Shown piece after piece: positions 35,105 to 44,973 of a stretch of DNA of 64,000 bases. The notes beneath the pieces are model-generated. The model saw nothing but the letters and a program-made list of their open reading frames with translations. It was not told the DNA's origin and made no database searches. Position 1 is the stretch's first letter. The number at the start of each line of letters is the position of its first letter. The position numbers and the translations under genes are program-made. Source of the DNA: Mycobacterium sp. 852013-50091_SCH5140682 (GTDB lineage Bacteria; Actinomycetota; Actinomycetes; Mycobacteriales; Mycobacteriaceae); the NCBI RefSeq assembly GCF_001665685.1, contig NZ_LZTB01000035.1, positions 124,001-188,000 of the forward strand, written 5' to 3'.

Positions 35105-35728
35105 TCAGACGGGTTCGAATGACGAAATCAACCAGCGCCCGTCTACCTTGTCCAGCCCCACCCGAACCGACGACGCGGTATCAGTCGGGGCATCTGTGCC
35201 GACAATTGATGTCTGATTGACGAAGACCAACACCTCAGCATGACGGCCTGTTGCTGAAATCGAACTCGCTGCAGGGATATTCACCACCGCAGAGATCTTC
35301 TTCTCCCGAGCACCGGGAATCACCACGTCGTGGATAAGCTGATCGTAAGAATCGCGGAACGAGCCAGTGAGCCGTGTTTGAGCCGCTTCCAGAGTCTGCT
35401 GGACGGTATCAGGCTGATAGGAGAGCAGCGCGATAGTGGCATCACGCGCGGCCTGCACCGATTCGGTTGCGGCCACCTGCGCTTCGCGCGCCGAGCCGTC
35501 GACCCATTTCAGCCATCCCGTGACTGCACTCAGTGCGACGACAAAAAGTGGCACCACAATGAAAACGATGGCCTGGCGCCAGGACATACGCGTCTTCACA
35601 GTCGAATTCGACCCAGTCAGGTCGTCGAGAGTATGAGAGCTGCTGTCGGCGGTTTCGGCAGCACTAGCGGTGTCGTCGATGATCTCAACTGAAGACGCAG
35701 CTGCGCTCGTAGCGGTGTGTGTGGGCAC
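35105..35728 (-). CDS. Mce-associated membrane protein
   Basis: 207 residues. A low-complexity N-terminal cytoplasmic part (Ser/Thr/Asp-rich), a single membrane helix near residues 53-72 (AIVFIVVPLFVVALSAVTGW), and an extracytoplasmic NTF2-like domain ending in VDGRWLISSFEPV, the usual closing motif of these proteins. AAGGAG precedes the GTG start. It is the last gene of the mce operon. Such proteins stabilise Mce complexes in the envelope; the exact role is not known. A short GGCTG/CAGCC hairpin follows near 35080. Confidence 0.85.
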   Translation of the reverse strand: MPTHTATSAAASSVEIIDDTASAAETADSSSHTLDDLTGSNSTVKTRMSWRQAIVFIVVPLFVVALSAVTGWLKWVDGSAREAQVAATESVQAARDATIALLSYQPDTVQQTLEAAQTRLTGSFRDSYDQLIHDVVIPGAREKKISAVVNIPAASSISATGRHAEVLVFVNQTSIVGTDAPTDTASSVRVGLDKVDGRWLISSFEPV

Positions 35729-35776
35729 GGTACTCCTTGAATCCTTGGTCGCAGCGCGGGGAAGCGGGCGAGTGAG

Positions 35777-36385
35777 CTAGGGAACGAACGACACGTTGGA
35801 CACTTTGATGTCGTTGCCCAGCTTCTGTACCGCGATGCGCATTCGCCATGACCGCGGTTGTTGTTCTGCACTGCCGGCCATCGTCGTCTTGACGCTCACG
35901 GCAACCAGCACTTGCGCATCCTGATCGGTCTCCGACTCGACGCCCGCCGAGACCACCGTCCCCACCGACTTCGACTGTGCCTTCTTCACCACTTCGATGA
36001 AAGGCTGTGCACGACTACTGAAGTCGTCATAGAACGTGCCGGTCGCGGAGTCCAGGATGCGTTTGACGTCACCTTCAACCTCGCGGTGATCGATCGTCGT
36101 GAGATTGATCGCGCCTTGTCGGGCCACTTCGACAAACATTGCCTGCCGTTGATCGAGCTGACGGGCGTGGTTGGCCCGCACACCGAGCCAACCACCCACA
36201 GACGCGATGACGACAGCCATCACGAGACCCACCACCAGCGCGACCATTGTCGGATCGCGGCGCCGCACACGGTCGGCGTATCCCTCGGGCGATCCGCTGG
36301 CACCGGAGTCGTCGTCCTGTGTGGACTCCAACGACTCTGCTGGCTCTGTCAGTTCTGTTTCGGCGGCATCATCATCGACTGCCAT
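35777..36385 (-). CDS. Mce-associated membrane protein
   Basis: 202 residues: acidic N-terminus, one membrane helix near residues 47-68 (MVALVVGLVMAVVIASVGGW), then an NTF2-like outer domain with VGTVVSAGVESETDQDAQVLVAV and a terminal DIKVSNVSFVP. Its ATG lies inside the mceF coding end, overlapping by 37 bases, with CAGGAG inside mceF, so the two are coupled. Paralogous in plan to the next gene. Confidence 0.85.
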   Translation of the reverse strand: MAVDDDAAETELTEPAESLESTQDDDSGASGSPEGYADRVRRRDPTMVALVVGLVMAVVIASVGGWLGVRANHARQLDQRQAMFVEVARQGAINLTTIDHREVEGDVKRILDSATGTFYDDFSSRAQPFIEVVKKAQSKSVGTVVSAGVESETDQDAQVLVAVSVKTTMAGSAEQQPRSWRMRIAVQKLGNDIKVSNVSFVP

Positions 36386-37824
36386 GTCTGCTCCTGAGCG
36401 TTGTGGGCGAGGTTGGCCTGGGTATACACGTGGCCGTCCGGTCCGAGATAACTACCCGTCGCCGGGTCGTACTCCGCGACCGCTATCGGTGGCGCTGTCG
36501 GCGCCGGACCGGGCGCACCGGCCGGTGGCTCAGCGTTGGGTCCTGGCCCCTGGCCGGGCGGCAGTTGCGGAATCGACTGTCCGGACAGCGTCGCGTTCGG
36601 GTCGCCCTTCCAGTTGAAGCCGTCGTTGAGTGGGACATAATTCTCGTCGCTCTCACACATCTTTACTGTCGGGGCACGCTTGCCGGGCCGGGTTTCGCAC
36701 GGATAGTTCCGTGCGCCGCGCACGTTGAACTGAGAGTCCTGCGGCACGCGACAGTAGAAGTCGCCGGCAGGGCGATCCGGGTAGTCAGTGAGGCTGGTCG
36801 CGCGAGCCTGCTGCGCCGGCAGGTAACCAGTCAGGCATGGTGGTGGCAAGTTGAGGTTCAGATTGAAGCTTAGGAATGCGCCTTTGTAGGCCTGCTTGGT
36901 GTTGCGGTTCGTGAGTTCGGCGCCTTGCACCACCTCGACGGCTGACGGGGCGAGGACCAGCAGTTGCTCGATGTTCGGCTGATAGGTGACAGCCACGTTG
37001 CCGATGGTGACCAGGTTCGCCAGAACCACCGGCAGTGTGGGCTGCAACCGGTCGAATAATTGTCGAGCTTGATCTGCCGCTTCCGGGCTGTTTTGCAGGA
37101 TGCCCTGCACTGAGTTGTCTTCGCTCTTCAGTTGAGAGGTGACCGAAGCCAGGTTGGCAGCCCAGTTCTCGATCGAGCCGGCAGTGGCGGTCTGTGAATC
37201 CAGGATCGGTTTGGAGTTGTCGATCAGATTGGTCAGTGAATCGAGGTTGTTGCGCGCATCGATGGCCAACGTGGTGGAGCCCTTGACGAGTCGTGCGAGG
37301 TCGGGCCCGAGCCCTCCCACCGCGGTGGCCGCCTCGCTGACCGCTGTCTGCAGGTTGTCGCCGGGGATCGCATCCAGACTTTTGTCCGTGGCGGCAAGCA
37401 GCGTGCTGATATCGGGTGGAACCGAAGTGCGATCCCGCGGGATGACATCGCCATCCTTCAACGGACTTCCGTCCCCGTGCGGGAGCAAGGCAACGTACTG
37501 CTCACCAATTGATGAGGCACTGTGCACCTCTGCGGTGAGGTCCCTGGGGACCGGAATTCCGGACTTCAGCGCCAGGTCCGCGACGACGCCTGTGTCATCG
37601 AGGCGGACATCGGTGACCTTGCCTACCTCAGTGCCACGGTAGGTCACGTTGGCATTCTTGTAGAGACCAGCTGCAGCGGGCAGCTGCACCGACACCTTGT
37701 ATTGGCCGACACCGAACAACAGGCCCGGCAGACCCATGTAGTTAAAGATCATGATGGACCCGCCGACCAGCGTGATCACCGAGAAGAATGCCAGTTGGAT
37801 GAGAATTCGTTTGCTGAGTACCAT
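36349..37824 (-). CDS. mceF: MCE-family protein MceF
   Basis: 491 residues. One N-terminal membrane helix (FFSVITLVGGSIMIFNYM), then the MCE/MlaD domain (YKVSVQLPAAAGLYKNANVTYRG, about residues 38-115) and a long helical stretch forming the lipid tunnel with the other Mce subunits. The C-terminal third is proline-rich. The ATG directly follows the mceE stop (TAG-ATG). Sixth subunit of a hexameric lipid importer powered by the YrbE permeases and an MceG ATPase coded elsewhere. Confidence 0.92.
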   Translation of the reverse strand: MVLSKRILIQLAFFSVITLVGGSIMIFNYMGLPGLLFGVGQYKVSVQLPAAAGLYKNANVTYRGTEVGKVTDVRLDDTGVVADLALKSGIPVPRDLTAEVHSASSIGEQYVALLPHGDGSPLKDGDVIPRDRTSVPPDISTLLAATDKSLDAIPGDNLQTAVSEAATAVGGLGPDLARLVKGSTTLAIDARNNLDSLTNLIDNSKPILDSQTATAGSIENWAANLASVTSQLKSEDNSVQGILQNSPEAADQARQLFDRLQPTLPVVLANLVTIGNVAVTYQPNIEQLLVLAPSAVEVVQGAELTNRNTKQAYKGAFLSFNLNLNLPPPCLTGYLPAQQARATSLTDYPDRPAGDFYCRVPQDSQFNVRGARNYPCETRPGKRAPTVKMCESDENYVPLNDGFNWKGDPNATLSGQSIPQLPPGQGPGPNAEPPAGAPGPAPTAPPIAVAEYDPATGSYLGPDGHVYTQANLAHNAQEQTWQSMMMPPKQN

Positions 37825-38961
37825 CTAGGACCCCTGATTCAGGTGGTACGGAACGACCAACGGATTGCCCGCGGTGTAGGGACTTGGCAATTGGCCGATG
37901 GTGCGGCCCCATTGCATTTCGAGTTCGGTAAGGTCGCCTTCCCATCGCGTGCCGGTCAGGAAGGACGAGTCCAGGCGGCTGAGCGTGAGGTCGATGATCG
38001 CGGTGAGGTTTGCGTAGTCGCCGCGGAACCACTTGCTCAGTGTGTCCTGTGAGAAGGGGTACACCGAAAAGAAGCTCAGGGATCGCGTGAGGGCTGGGCC
38101 GGAGTCCGCCAACGACTTCAGCACGGGGCCGAGGTCCTTGAGCTCTTGAACCAAGGCGTCTTTGGTCTGGTTGGCCGAATCAGCCGCCAGCGCACTGAAT
38201 TTGCCAAGCTGATCGAGCGCGTCGGCAAGCTTGCTCCGTTGGTCTTTGATTACCGCCAGAGCATCCGGGATCGTGTTCAGAGCTTTGTCGATCACGGGCT
38301 TCTGCTCCGAGAAGTCCGATACCAGGTTGTTCAGGCTGTCGGTGGCGGCAATGATGTCATCGGTTTGAGCGTTGGTGTTCTGAATGAACGTATCGAGTTG
38401 TGCGATCAGGCTTTTAAGGTCATTTTCACGGCCGGCGAACGCCGTGCTGAATGCTGTCGTGATGTCCTGGATCTGACCGATCCCACCGCCATTCAGCAGA
38501 AGTGACACCGCCGCCAAGGTCTGTTCGGTCGATGGGTATCCACCACCGGATGCCAGCGGAATCAGCGAACCTTCGTGCAGTCGGCCCTCGGCCGGTTCGC
38601 CGAAAGGCGGAGCCAATTCGATGTGGAGGGAACCTAGCAGACTGGTCTGGCCGATGGTTGCGGTCGCATTGGCGGGCAGCTGGACATCACCGTTGAGGCG
38701 CATCGTCAGCAGTGCGTGCCAGCCTTGGCGCTCGATGTTGGTGACAGTGCCGACGTTGACGTCCCCGACCCGCACGCGCGAGTTCTGCTGAATGTTATTC
38801 ACGTCGGGCATCTGGGCCTGGACTGTGAAGGCACCCGTGCCGTCACCTTCAGTGCCCGGCATGGGGACTGAGTTCAGGCCGCGCCACGCGCCGCAGCCGC
38901 TGAGCAGCATTGACAGCGCAGTCACTGCGACCGCAGCATTGAACAGACGCCCGGAAGTCAT
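37825..38961 (-). CDS. mceE: MCE-family lipoprotein MceE
   Basis: 378 residues. The signal ends in a lipobox, SMLLSGCGAWRG (Cys near residue 23), the mark of the lipidated MceE/Lpr subunit. The MCE domain follows (FTVQAQMPDVNNIQQNSRVRVGD, about residues 43-125), then a helical channel region rich in Asn, Leu and Lys heptads. The start overlaps the mceD stop by four bases. It anchors the Mce assembly in the envelope. Confidence 0.93.
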   Translation of the reverse strand: MTSGRLFNAAVAVTALSMLLSGCGAWRGLNSVPMPGTEGDGTGAFTVQAQMPDVNNIQQNSRVRVGDVNVGTVTNIERQGWHALLTMRLNGDVQLPANATATIGQTSLLGSLHIELAPPFGEPAEGRLHEGSLIPLASGGGYPSTEQTLAAVSLLLNGGGIGQIQDITTAFSTAFAGRENDLKSLIAQLDTFIQNTNAQTDDIIAATDSLNNLVSDFSEQKPVIDKALNTIPDALAVIKDQRSKLADALDQLGKFSALAADSANQTKDALVQELKDLGPVLKSLADSGPALTRSLSFFSVYPFSQDTLSKWFRGDYANLTAIIDLTLSRLDSSFLTGTRWEGDLTELEMQWGRTIGQLPSPYTAGNPLVVPYHLNQGS

Positions 38962-40268
38962 GAGCCAGCTCCTGCGGGGACCATCAGTCCTGGCAGCCCA
39001 GCGTCTGGATTCGCTTGTGCGGCTTCGGCAGGCATCGGCGGGGCGGCCTCCGCAGGCGGCGGCGCCGTTGCGGGGGTTGGAGCGGCTGGTTGTGGTGGGA
39101 CGTAGTCGGGGCGCATCCGGTCCTCGCTATAGGTCACTTCGTTGGGACGGGCGCTGGCACCCACGAATGGGTTCCCGCCGATAGGGAAGAAGTTCATCTG
39201 GCGGTTCTTCACGATGGGTGCGAGGTACTGCACACACAGCTTGGACGATTGCTCAGCGTTGAGCCGGGAGGCTGCCTGTACGGCACCACAAATGAAGCTG
39301 ATCGGGTCGCTGAAATTGTTGGTCGACAGCGCGCCGGAGAGCGTTCCTTGAGCAGGTTGATAGATGTTGATGAAGTTCTGCAGCACCGTGGGAGAGATAT
39401 GCAGCAGCTGCTTGACGTCGTCGATGCTCTCGGTGACCGTCTGCGAAACGGCACCGAGCTTCTCGGAGGTGGTGCCCAACGATTCCTTGTTGTCTGCAAC
39501 GAATTTCGATACTTCTCTCGAGACGTCGCTGACGTCGCGCACGGCGTTGCCTACCTCGTCTGGATCATCGGCGAGCGCTCCGCTGACGGAGGCCAGATTC
39601 CTGTTGAGCTGTTCCATCAGACCTGAGCTGTCCTGCAGCGCCGACACGAGCAGCGACAGATTGCGCAAGGTGCTAAACAGGTCGGTGCTGTGGTCGCCGA
39701 GCGCCGAGGTCGCCTGGGACAGCTTTACCAAGGTGTCGTGGATGTTCCCGCCCCGACCGCGGAGGTTGTCCGCGGCGGTGTTCACCAGTGATCCCAGCGT
39801 GCTGGTGCCACCGGCCTCGGTGGGCTGCAACATCTCGGTCAGGCGCTGCAACTGGGTGCGTACGTCATCCCATTCCACGGGAACGGCGGTGCGCTTCTGG
39901 GGAATGACCGCACCGTCAGCCAAGGTGGGTCCGGTGGTGTAGGCGGGCGTCAACTGGATCGCACGGGCGGTGACCAGGGACGGCGCCAGAATGACCGCTT
40001 TGGCGTCGGCCGGCACCTGATACTTGTCGGCCACCCAGAAGCTGACCTTGGCGCGTTGCGGCTCAACATCGATCCGGGTGATCTCCCCGACCGGCACACC
40101 GAGGATGCGGATCTCGTCACCGACGAACAGCCCGTTGGTGTTGTCGAAGTAGGCAACCACTTGATTGCGCGAGATGTTCGTGGTTGCCGGGATGATCACG
40201 ACGAGGCCTGCGATCAGCAGCAGCGCGAAGATGGCCACCACGGCGATACGTATACGCGGTTGCGTCAT
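38958..40268 (-). CDS. mceD: MCE-family protein MceD
   Basis: 436 residues. N-terminal membrane helix (IAVVAIFALLLIAGLVVIIPA), MCE domain with VVAYFDNTNGLFVGDEIRILGVPVGE (about residues 33-110), then a long helical segment (LGSLVNTAADNLRGRG onward) and a proline/alanine-rich tail typical of MceD. Overlaps neighbours at both ends by four bases. Confidence 0.92.
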   Translation of the reverse strand: MTQPRIRIAVVAIFALLLIAGLVVIIPATTNISRNQVVAYFDNTNGLFVGDEIRILGVPVGEITRIDVEPQRAKVSFWVADKYQVPADAKAVILAPSLVTARAIQLTPAYTTGPTLADGAVIPQKRTAVPVEWDDVRTQLQRLTEMLQPTEAGGTSTLGSLVNTAADNLRGRGGNIHDTLVKLSQATSALGDHSTDLFSTLRNLSLLVSALQDSSGLMEQLNRNLASVSGALADDPDEVGNAVRDVSDVSREVSKFVADNKESLGTTSEKLGAVSQTVTESIDDVKQLLHISPTVLQNFINIYQPAQGTLSGALSTNNFSDPISFICGAVQAASRLNAEQSSKLCVQYLAPIVKNRQMNFFPIGGNPFVGASARPNEVTYSEDRMRPDYVPPQPAAPTPATAPPPAEAAPPMPAEAAQANPDAGLPGLMVPAGAGS

Positions 40269-41632
40269 TGGTGATCTCCTCCAGGAGCAACGGGGCTGCC
40301 GTCGGGCCCGATTTCACCGGGCGCAAGCTGCAAGACCGGGCTGGGAGTCGGATCTGGCGACGAGGTGTGCCCCGGAGATTCAGGCGCTGGTGGGCCCGGC
40401 GGCGGGCCGCCGGCAGGTACTGGCGGCCCGGGGTCGCGGTAGGGGTAGCAGCCTGGGCCAGGCAGCGGTATTCCTGGCGGGCCGCACTGCTGATCACCGG
40501 GGTTGCCGGTGATGGCATCGGGGATCGTCATTCTGGGTTCGCCGCTCTGTCCGGTGCGCGGGAAGGGGACGGGCAGTGCCGGAGTGCCAGGTTGACCGGT
40601 CTGGGGATCGGTGCGTTGTGAGGGCGCCAGCACATGGGGGTCCAGGCCGAGGTCAGAGAAGGCGGCGTCGATAAAGGGCTGAACGAATTGGCCCGGCAGC
40701 AGGTTGGACAAATAGGCCTTGAAGAACGGGCCCGATGCCACCGACTCCCCCAGCGCGAAGGCGTAATTGGTGAAGCCCTTGATCGATTGCTGCACTTCGG
40801 TTTTCCGGTTCGCCACGATGGTCAATGCGCCGTTCAGCTTGTCCAGCGCCGGCTTGAGCGTGTCTCGGTTGTCACCGATGAACCCTTTGATCTGGGTGGC
40901 CAGTGCAGAAATGTTGTTCGAGATTTGGTCCAGTGCGGCGCGCTGCCCCTCCAACACCACCAGTAACGCATTGGATTCCCTGACCAGTTGAACGATCTTG
41001 TCGCTGCGCTCGGCGAGAACGCCTGTCGCTTTGTTGGCGTTTGCCAGCAGGTTGCGCAGCTGCTCGTCTCGGCGGTTGAGGGTGTCGGAGAAACGGCCGA
41101 CTCCTTCGACGGCGAGGCCCAAGTCTTCAGGGGTGTCGCGGAATGTGTCGGCCAAGGTGGACAGTGAAGCCGACAGCTGATCGGTGTTCAGTCCGCTGAT
41201 TTGAGCAGTGATATCACCGATCGCGTCCGGCAACTGGTAGGCCGATGTCGTGCGTTCCAGCGGGATGACGCCCTTCTGCGTGCCGTCGCCGCGCGGGGTT
41301 ATATCCAGGATCTTCGATCCGAGAAGGCTTTTCGTCTTCACAGCAGCCTCGGTGCGATCACCTAGGTGGACGTCGTCATCGACTTGGAACCGGATCAGCA
41401 CCCGCGGGCCGTCGAGCGAGATGCTTTCGACCTTACCGATTTTGAAACCCGATACCTGCACGTCGGCACCTGAGGTGAGGCCACCGGCCTCTGCGAAGTA
41501 CGCAGCATACGAAGTCTGAGAGGACACGAACGGTAACTTGTCGTAGTTGAGTACACCGGCACCGATGGCAGCTACGGAAACAATTCCCACCGCGCCGATG
41601 ACGAAGGGGTTTCGTTCCTGGAATGTCTTCAT
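40265..41632 (-). CDS. mceC: MCE-family protein MceC
   Basis: 455 residues from ATG 41632, which overlaps the mceB stop (ATGA); an ATG twelve bases upstream is inside mceB. N-terminal helix (FVIGAVGIVSVAAIGAGVL), MCE domain (YAAYFAEAGGLTSGADVQVSG, about 35-110), helical tunnel region, then a strongly proline-rich tail of about 110 residues, likely exposed at the cell surface or in the outer envelope. Confidence 0.92.
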   Translation of the reverse strand: MKTFQERNPFVIGAVGIVSVAAIGAGVLNYDKLPFVSSQTSYAAYFAEAGGLTSGADVQVSGFKIGKVESISLDGPRVLIRFQVDDDVHLGDRTEAAVKTKSLLGSKILDITPRGDGTQKGVIPLERTTSAYQLPDAIGDITAQISGLNTDQLSASLSTLADTFRDTPEDLGLAVEGVGRFSDTLNRRDEQLRNLLANANKATGVLAERSDKIVQLVRESNALLVVLEGQRAALDQISNNISALATQIKGFIGDNRDTLKPALDKLNGALTIVANRKTEVQQSIKGFTNYAFALGESVASGPFFKAYLSNLLPGQFVQPFIDAAFSDLGLDPHVLAPSQRTDPQTGQPGTPALPVPFPRTGQSGEPRMTIPDAITGNPGDQQCGPPGIPLPGPGCYPYRDPGPPVPAGGPPPGPPAPESPGHTSSPDPTPSPVLQLAPGEIGPDGSPVAPGGDHQ

Positions 41633-42657
41633 CGAGGCGTGCACCTGCCCGAGTCTTGGCCGGCCATCTTCACGTAGACCGGTTGTCCGCCTTTACCGTT
41701 CAATTTCAATACCAAGTCGCAGATGTAGAAGGAGAAGTAGTCACCGTTGAGCCCTTGCCGACCGAGAATTCGGTAGGAGTCGGGCAGCGTGGCAAGCAAG
41801 TTGTCCACATAGTCGTGATCGGCGACCACGATGCCTGCCGTGCGGTCGGTCTCGCGAACGGTGTTGGCCAGGGGAGGTCGCGCCCGGGTGAGCAGGTCAG
41901 CGATGGTGGCCGCCGAGGCGTTGGTGTAGGCGACCGCGTTGCTCAGATCACCCTTGCGCGCTTCGAGGGTATGCACGATCTCGGTGAGCGAATCGACGGC
42001 ACTGCCGAACTTTTCTTTCTGATCTCCGAGAGATCCCAGCACCGTGTTGAGATTGGTGACGACTTGGCCGACGAGCTGGTCGCGGTCGGCCAGGGTGTTC
42101 GTCAGCGCGGCGGTCTGAGACAGAAACGATCCGACTGTGGCGCCTTGCCCCTGCAGAGCTGCAAGTAGTTGTCCACTAAGCGCGTTCACCTGATTCGGGT
42201 CCAGTGCACGAAACAGCGGACGAAAGCCGCCGATGAGGGCATCCAGATCCAGTGCCGGCACGGTGCGGTCGACGGGGATGGTGGCGCCGGGCGGCAGAAT
42301 TTTCGGCGATCCGGTGCCTTCTTCGAGTGCCAGGTACCGGCCACCGATGACGTTGTCGTAACGGATCGCCGCGCGACTGCCTTCGGTCAGCACGACCGAG
42401 TCCTCCGCGCTGAATTCGACCGTCACAGTGCTGTCTTTGTTCAGTGCGATGGTGTTGACCTTGCCGACCTCGACACCGGCAATGCGGACGAAGTTCCCGT
42501 TCTCCAGACCCGTCACATTGGTAAAAACCGCTCGAAACGTTCGCGCTTCACCGAAGCGGAACTGCGCGAAAATGGTGAGCAGCGCGAACATTCCCAGTGC
42601 GGCGACGACTACAAACGCGGTGAGTCGCCAGGCCGCGCCTGACAAGTTGTCTTTCAC
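41629..42657 (-). CDS. mceB: MCE-family protein MceB
   Basis: 342 residues, the shortest Mce subunit as usual, without proline-rich tail. N-terminal helix (LTAFVVVAALGMFALLTIF), MCE domain (TFRAVFTNVTGLENGNFVRIAGVEVGK, about 38-115), helical region, and a C-terminal FSFYICDLVLKL segment typical of MceB. It begins 48 bases after the mceA stop, the only clear gap inside the mce core. Confidence 0.92.
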   Translation of the reverse strand: MKDNLSGAAWRLTAFVVVAALGMFALLTIFAQFRFGEARTFRAVFTNVTGLENGNFVRIAGVEVGKVNTIALNKDSTVTVEFSAEDSVVLTEGSRAAIRYDNVIGGRYLALEEGTGSPKILPPGATIPVDRTVPALDLDALIGGFRPLFRALDPNQVNALSGQLLAALQGQGATVGSFLSQTAALTNTLADRDQLVGQVVTNLNTVLGSLGDQKEKFGSAVDSLTEIVHTLEARKGDLSNAVAYTNASAATIADLLTRARPPLANTVRETDRTAGIVVADHDYVDNLLATLPDSYRILGRQGLNGDYFSFYICDLVLKLNGKGGQPVYVKMAGQDSGRCTPR

Positions 42658-42705
42658 GTCTATGGCCTCTCAGGGTTCTTCGGGCGGGGTCGTCTCATGG
42701 GCCGG

Positions 42706-44112
42706 TCACCCCTGCGGTGGTGACGATGGATCGGACGGCAGTCCGCCGATCCCGGGCGGGACGGGCGCCTGAGCGGCATCCGGTGCCTCCGGTGCGGGCG
42801 GCACACCCGGGAACAACGGGGTGCCATCGGGCCCATATTGCGGAGCGCCGTACGGCGGTTCCCAGGGCGGCGTGGGACCCGGCGCGGGGCCACCGGGGTA
42901 GCGGATGCTCGGCGGCTCCGGAACGGCCCTGGTGACTGGGAAGAAGTTGGCCCAGCCGGGGAATCCGATGCCGGGGTTGGGTCGGTTGTCGAGCCCAGTG
43001 CCGAACCCGGTGTCGGTGATCAGCGTGCGCACCGGCCAGTTCTTCGACACGTCCGGTAACGAACCGCATCCCGGCTTGCCTCCCGGACCGCCCTTGGCAC
43101 CGTTGATCGGCAGATTATCTGGGTATCGGTAGGGATCGTCGCCGAGCAACAGCGCCGCGTCGACGATAAGCGACTTGCCGTTGCCGCCACCCATGTAGTC
43201 GCCGTGACCGAAGTCGATGACATTCTTTCCGCCTAAGAACAGGCAGGTCAGCTCGGGGTTGTATTTGTTGAGCAAGCCAGTTGTGGGTCGAGCGGTGTTG
43301 ATCGCGTTGACCAGATTGTCCTTGTTGGGCCCGAGGAGTTGTATTCCGCTTTGTGAGAATCCAATGACGTTGAGCAGCAAGGAGTCCAGCTCGCGAGAGT
43401 TTGAGGTCACCGTGGCGCTGGTGGCGCTCGCCCCGTCGAGGATACGGATGATGTCAGGAGCGGCGACGGTGTAGGTGCCGTTGAAGTTCGTGAACGCGCG
43501 CCAGTCTTGGCCGATGGCGTCCGCCCGCGCGTTCAGTGCGGTGAGGACCTCGTTGGCCGACGTGGTCGCCTCGCCCATACGGGGGCCCTGACCGCGCACC
43601 CCCTCGGCGACTGCCGAGAGCACAGAGTTCAGTTTGGCTGGGTCGACCTTCTTGATGACGCCGACGAGATCCTGGAAGACGGTGTTCACCTCAGTGCTGA
43701 CATTCTGTGACTGCAGCACCGCTCCCGCCGCCAACACCTCGCCAGAGGGTTGTTCAGGGAAGATCAGGTCGACGTACTTGGCTCCGAACACCGATGTCGA
43801 GGCGATGCGAGCCTCCACATTGGAGGGCAGGTATCGGACTTTGTCCGGGTCCAGTTCGAGTTGGAGGCTCACTGGGTCACGTCCCCCGGTTATGGATCCG
43901 ACGCGTCCGACCTGGACTCCGCGCAGCTTGACTTTCGCGCCAACCTCCATCACCAGGCCGGCCCGGTCAGAGTTGAGGGTGACGGGGACGAATCGCCGGA
44001 AGGATCCATTGAAAAGCGCCCACGTTAGGGCAACGCACCCGACGGTAAAAGCGATCAGAATCGCAGTCCACCAGTCGGCTTGGACGCGTGCTTCGCCTGC
44101 TCGACGCGCCAT
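42706..44112 (-). CDS. mceA: MCE-family protein MceA
   Basis: 468 residues. N-terminal helix (WWTAILIAFTVGCVALTWALF), MCE domain (PVTLNSDRAGLVMEVGAKVKLRG, about 38-115) and a helical tunnel segment. The conserved MceA block near residues 285-345 with TCLFLGGKN and GGGNGKSLIVDAALLLGDDPY is present. A proline/glycine-rich C-terminus follows. The start is three bases after yrbEB. The overall set is complete; which of the numbered mycobacterial Mce systems this is cannot be decided from sequence reading. Confidence 0.92.
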   Translation of the reverse strand: MARRAGEARVQADWWTAILIAFTVGCVALTWALFNGSFRRFVPVTLNSDRAGLVMEVGAKVKLRGVQVGRVGSITGGRDPVSLQLELDPDKVRYLPSNVEARIASTSVFGAKYVDLIFPEQPSGEVLAAGAVLQSQNVSTEVNTVFQDLVGVIKKVDPAKLNSVLSAVAEGVRGQGPRMGEATTSANEVLTALNARADAIGQDWRAFTNFNGTYTVAAPDIIRILDGASATSATVTSNSRELDSLLLNVIGFSQSGIQLLGPNKDNLVNAINTARPTTGLLNKYNPELTCLFLGGKNVIDFGHGDYMGGGNGKSLIVDAALLLGDDPYRYPDNLPINGAKGGPGGKPGCGSLPDVSKNWPVRTLITDTGFGTGLDNRPNPGIGFPGWANFFPVTRAVPEPPSIRYPGGPAPGPTPPWEPPYGAPQYGPDGTPLFPGVPPAPEAPDAAQAPVPPGIGGLPSDPSSPPQG

Positions 44113-44115
44113 ACC

Positions 44116-44973
44116 TCAGCCCGCCAGGTTGAAATTGCCGGACTGTCCGTAAATGGACAGAGTTACCAACAGGGTGACGAAGACGGCGACGACAAGTGAT
44201 GTCCGGGTGGCCCGGCCCACGGCCTCACCGACGCCGGCCGGGCCTCCTGAGGCAGTGAACCCGTAATACGTATGTACGAGCATGATTACCACCGCGGTGA
44301 CCACTGCCTGGACGAACGACCAGATCAGGTCTGTGGGGATGAGGAATGTCCGAAAGTAGTGGTCGTAAACGCCAGTGGACTGGCCGTAGATGACCGTCGT
44401 GCCGAAGCGCGCGGCAAGGAACGACATTATTACTGCCACGCAGTAGAGGGGGACCACCACGACGACGCCGGCCAGAACCCGCGTAGTTGCCAGGTAGGCC
44501 AATGAACGAACGCCCATCACCTCTAGTGCGTCGATCTCCTCGTTGATGCGCATGGCGCCGAGTTGCGCAGTGGAGCCGGCACCGATGGTGGCGGCCATGG
44601 CGATGGCTGCGGTCAGCGGCGCGATCAGTCGCACGTTGAAGTACGCGGATGCGAAGCCGGTCAACGCCTCGACGCCGACCTGCGCGAACTGGTTGTAGCC
44701 CTGTACGGCGACCAGCGCTCCGGTCGAAATGGTGAGGAAGCCCACGATGACGACGGTGCCGCCGATGACGGCGAGGGCACCGGTTCCCAGGCTCATCTGC
44801 GCGATCAGTCTGACAAGTTCGGTCTTATAGTGTGCGAACACGTCCACCGTCGAGCCGAGGGTGCGACCGTAGAACTGGGTCTGTTCACCAACTCTCGTCC
44901 AGCCCGCATGCCACTTGCGTGATCGTTGCGATGTACGTGGAAACCGCTGTTCTACAGTGGCTTTGAAGCTCAC
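44116..44973 (-). CDS. yrbEB: YrbE/MlaE-type permease B
   Basis: 285 residues, five to six membrane helices, MlaE family. The conserved cytoplasmic coupling loop reads RINEEIDALEVMGVRSLAYLATTRVLAG (about residues 155-182), the site that contacts the ATPase. C-terminal GPAGVGEAVGRATRTSLV is also typical. The start overlaps yrbEA by four bases. With YrbEA it forms the inner-membrane channel of the Mce importer. Confidence 0.94.
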   Translation of the reverse strand: MSFKATVEQRFPRTSQRSRKWHAGWTRVGEQTQFYGRTLGSTVDVFAHYKTELVRLIAQMSLGTGALAVIGGTVVIVGFLTISTGALVAVQGYNQFAQVGVEALTGFASAYFNVRLIAPLTAAIAMAATIGAGSTAQLGAMRINEEIDALEVMGVRSLAYLATTRVLAGVVVVVPLYCVAVIMSFLAARFGTTVIYGQSTGVYDHYFRTFLIPTDLIWSFVQAVVTAVVIMLVHTYYGFTASGGPAGVGEAVGRATRTSLVVAVFVTLLVTLSIYGQSGNFNLAG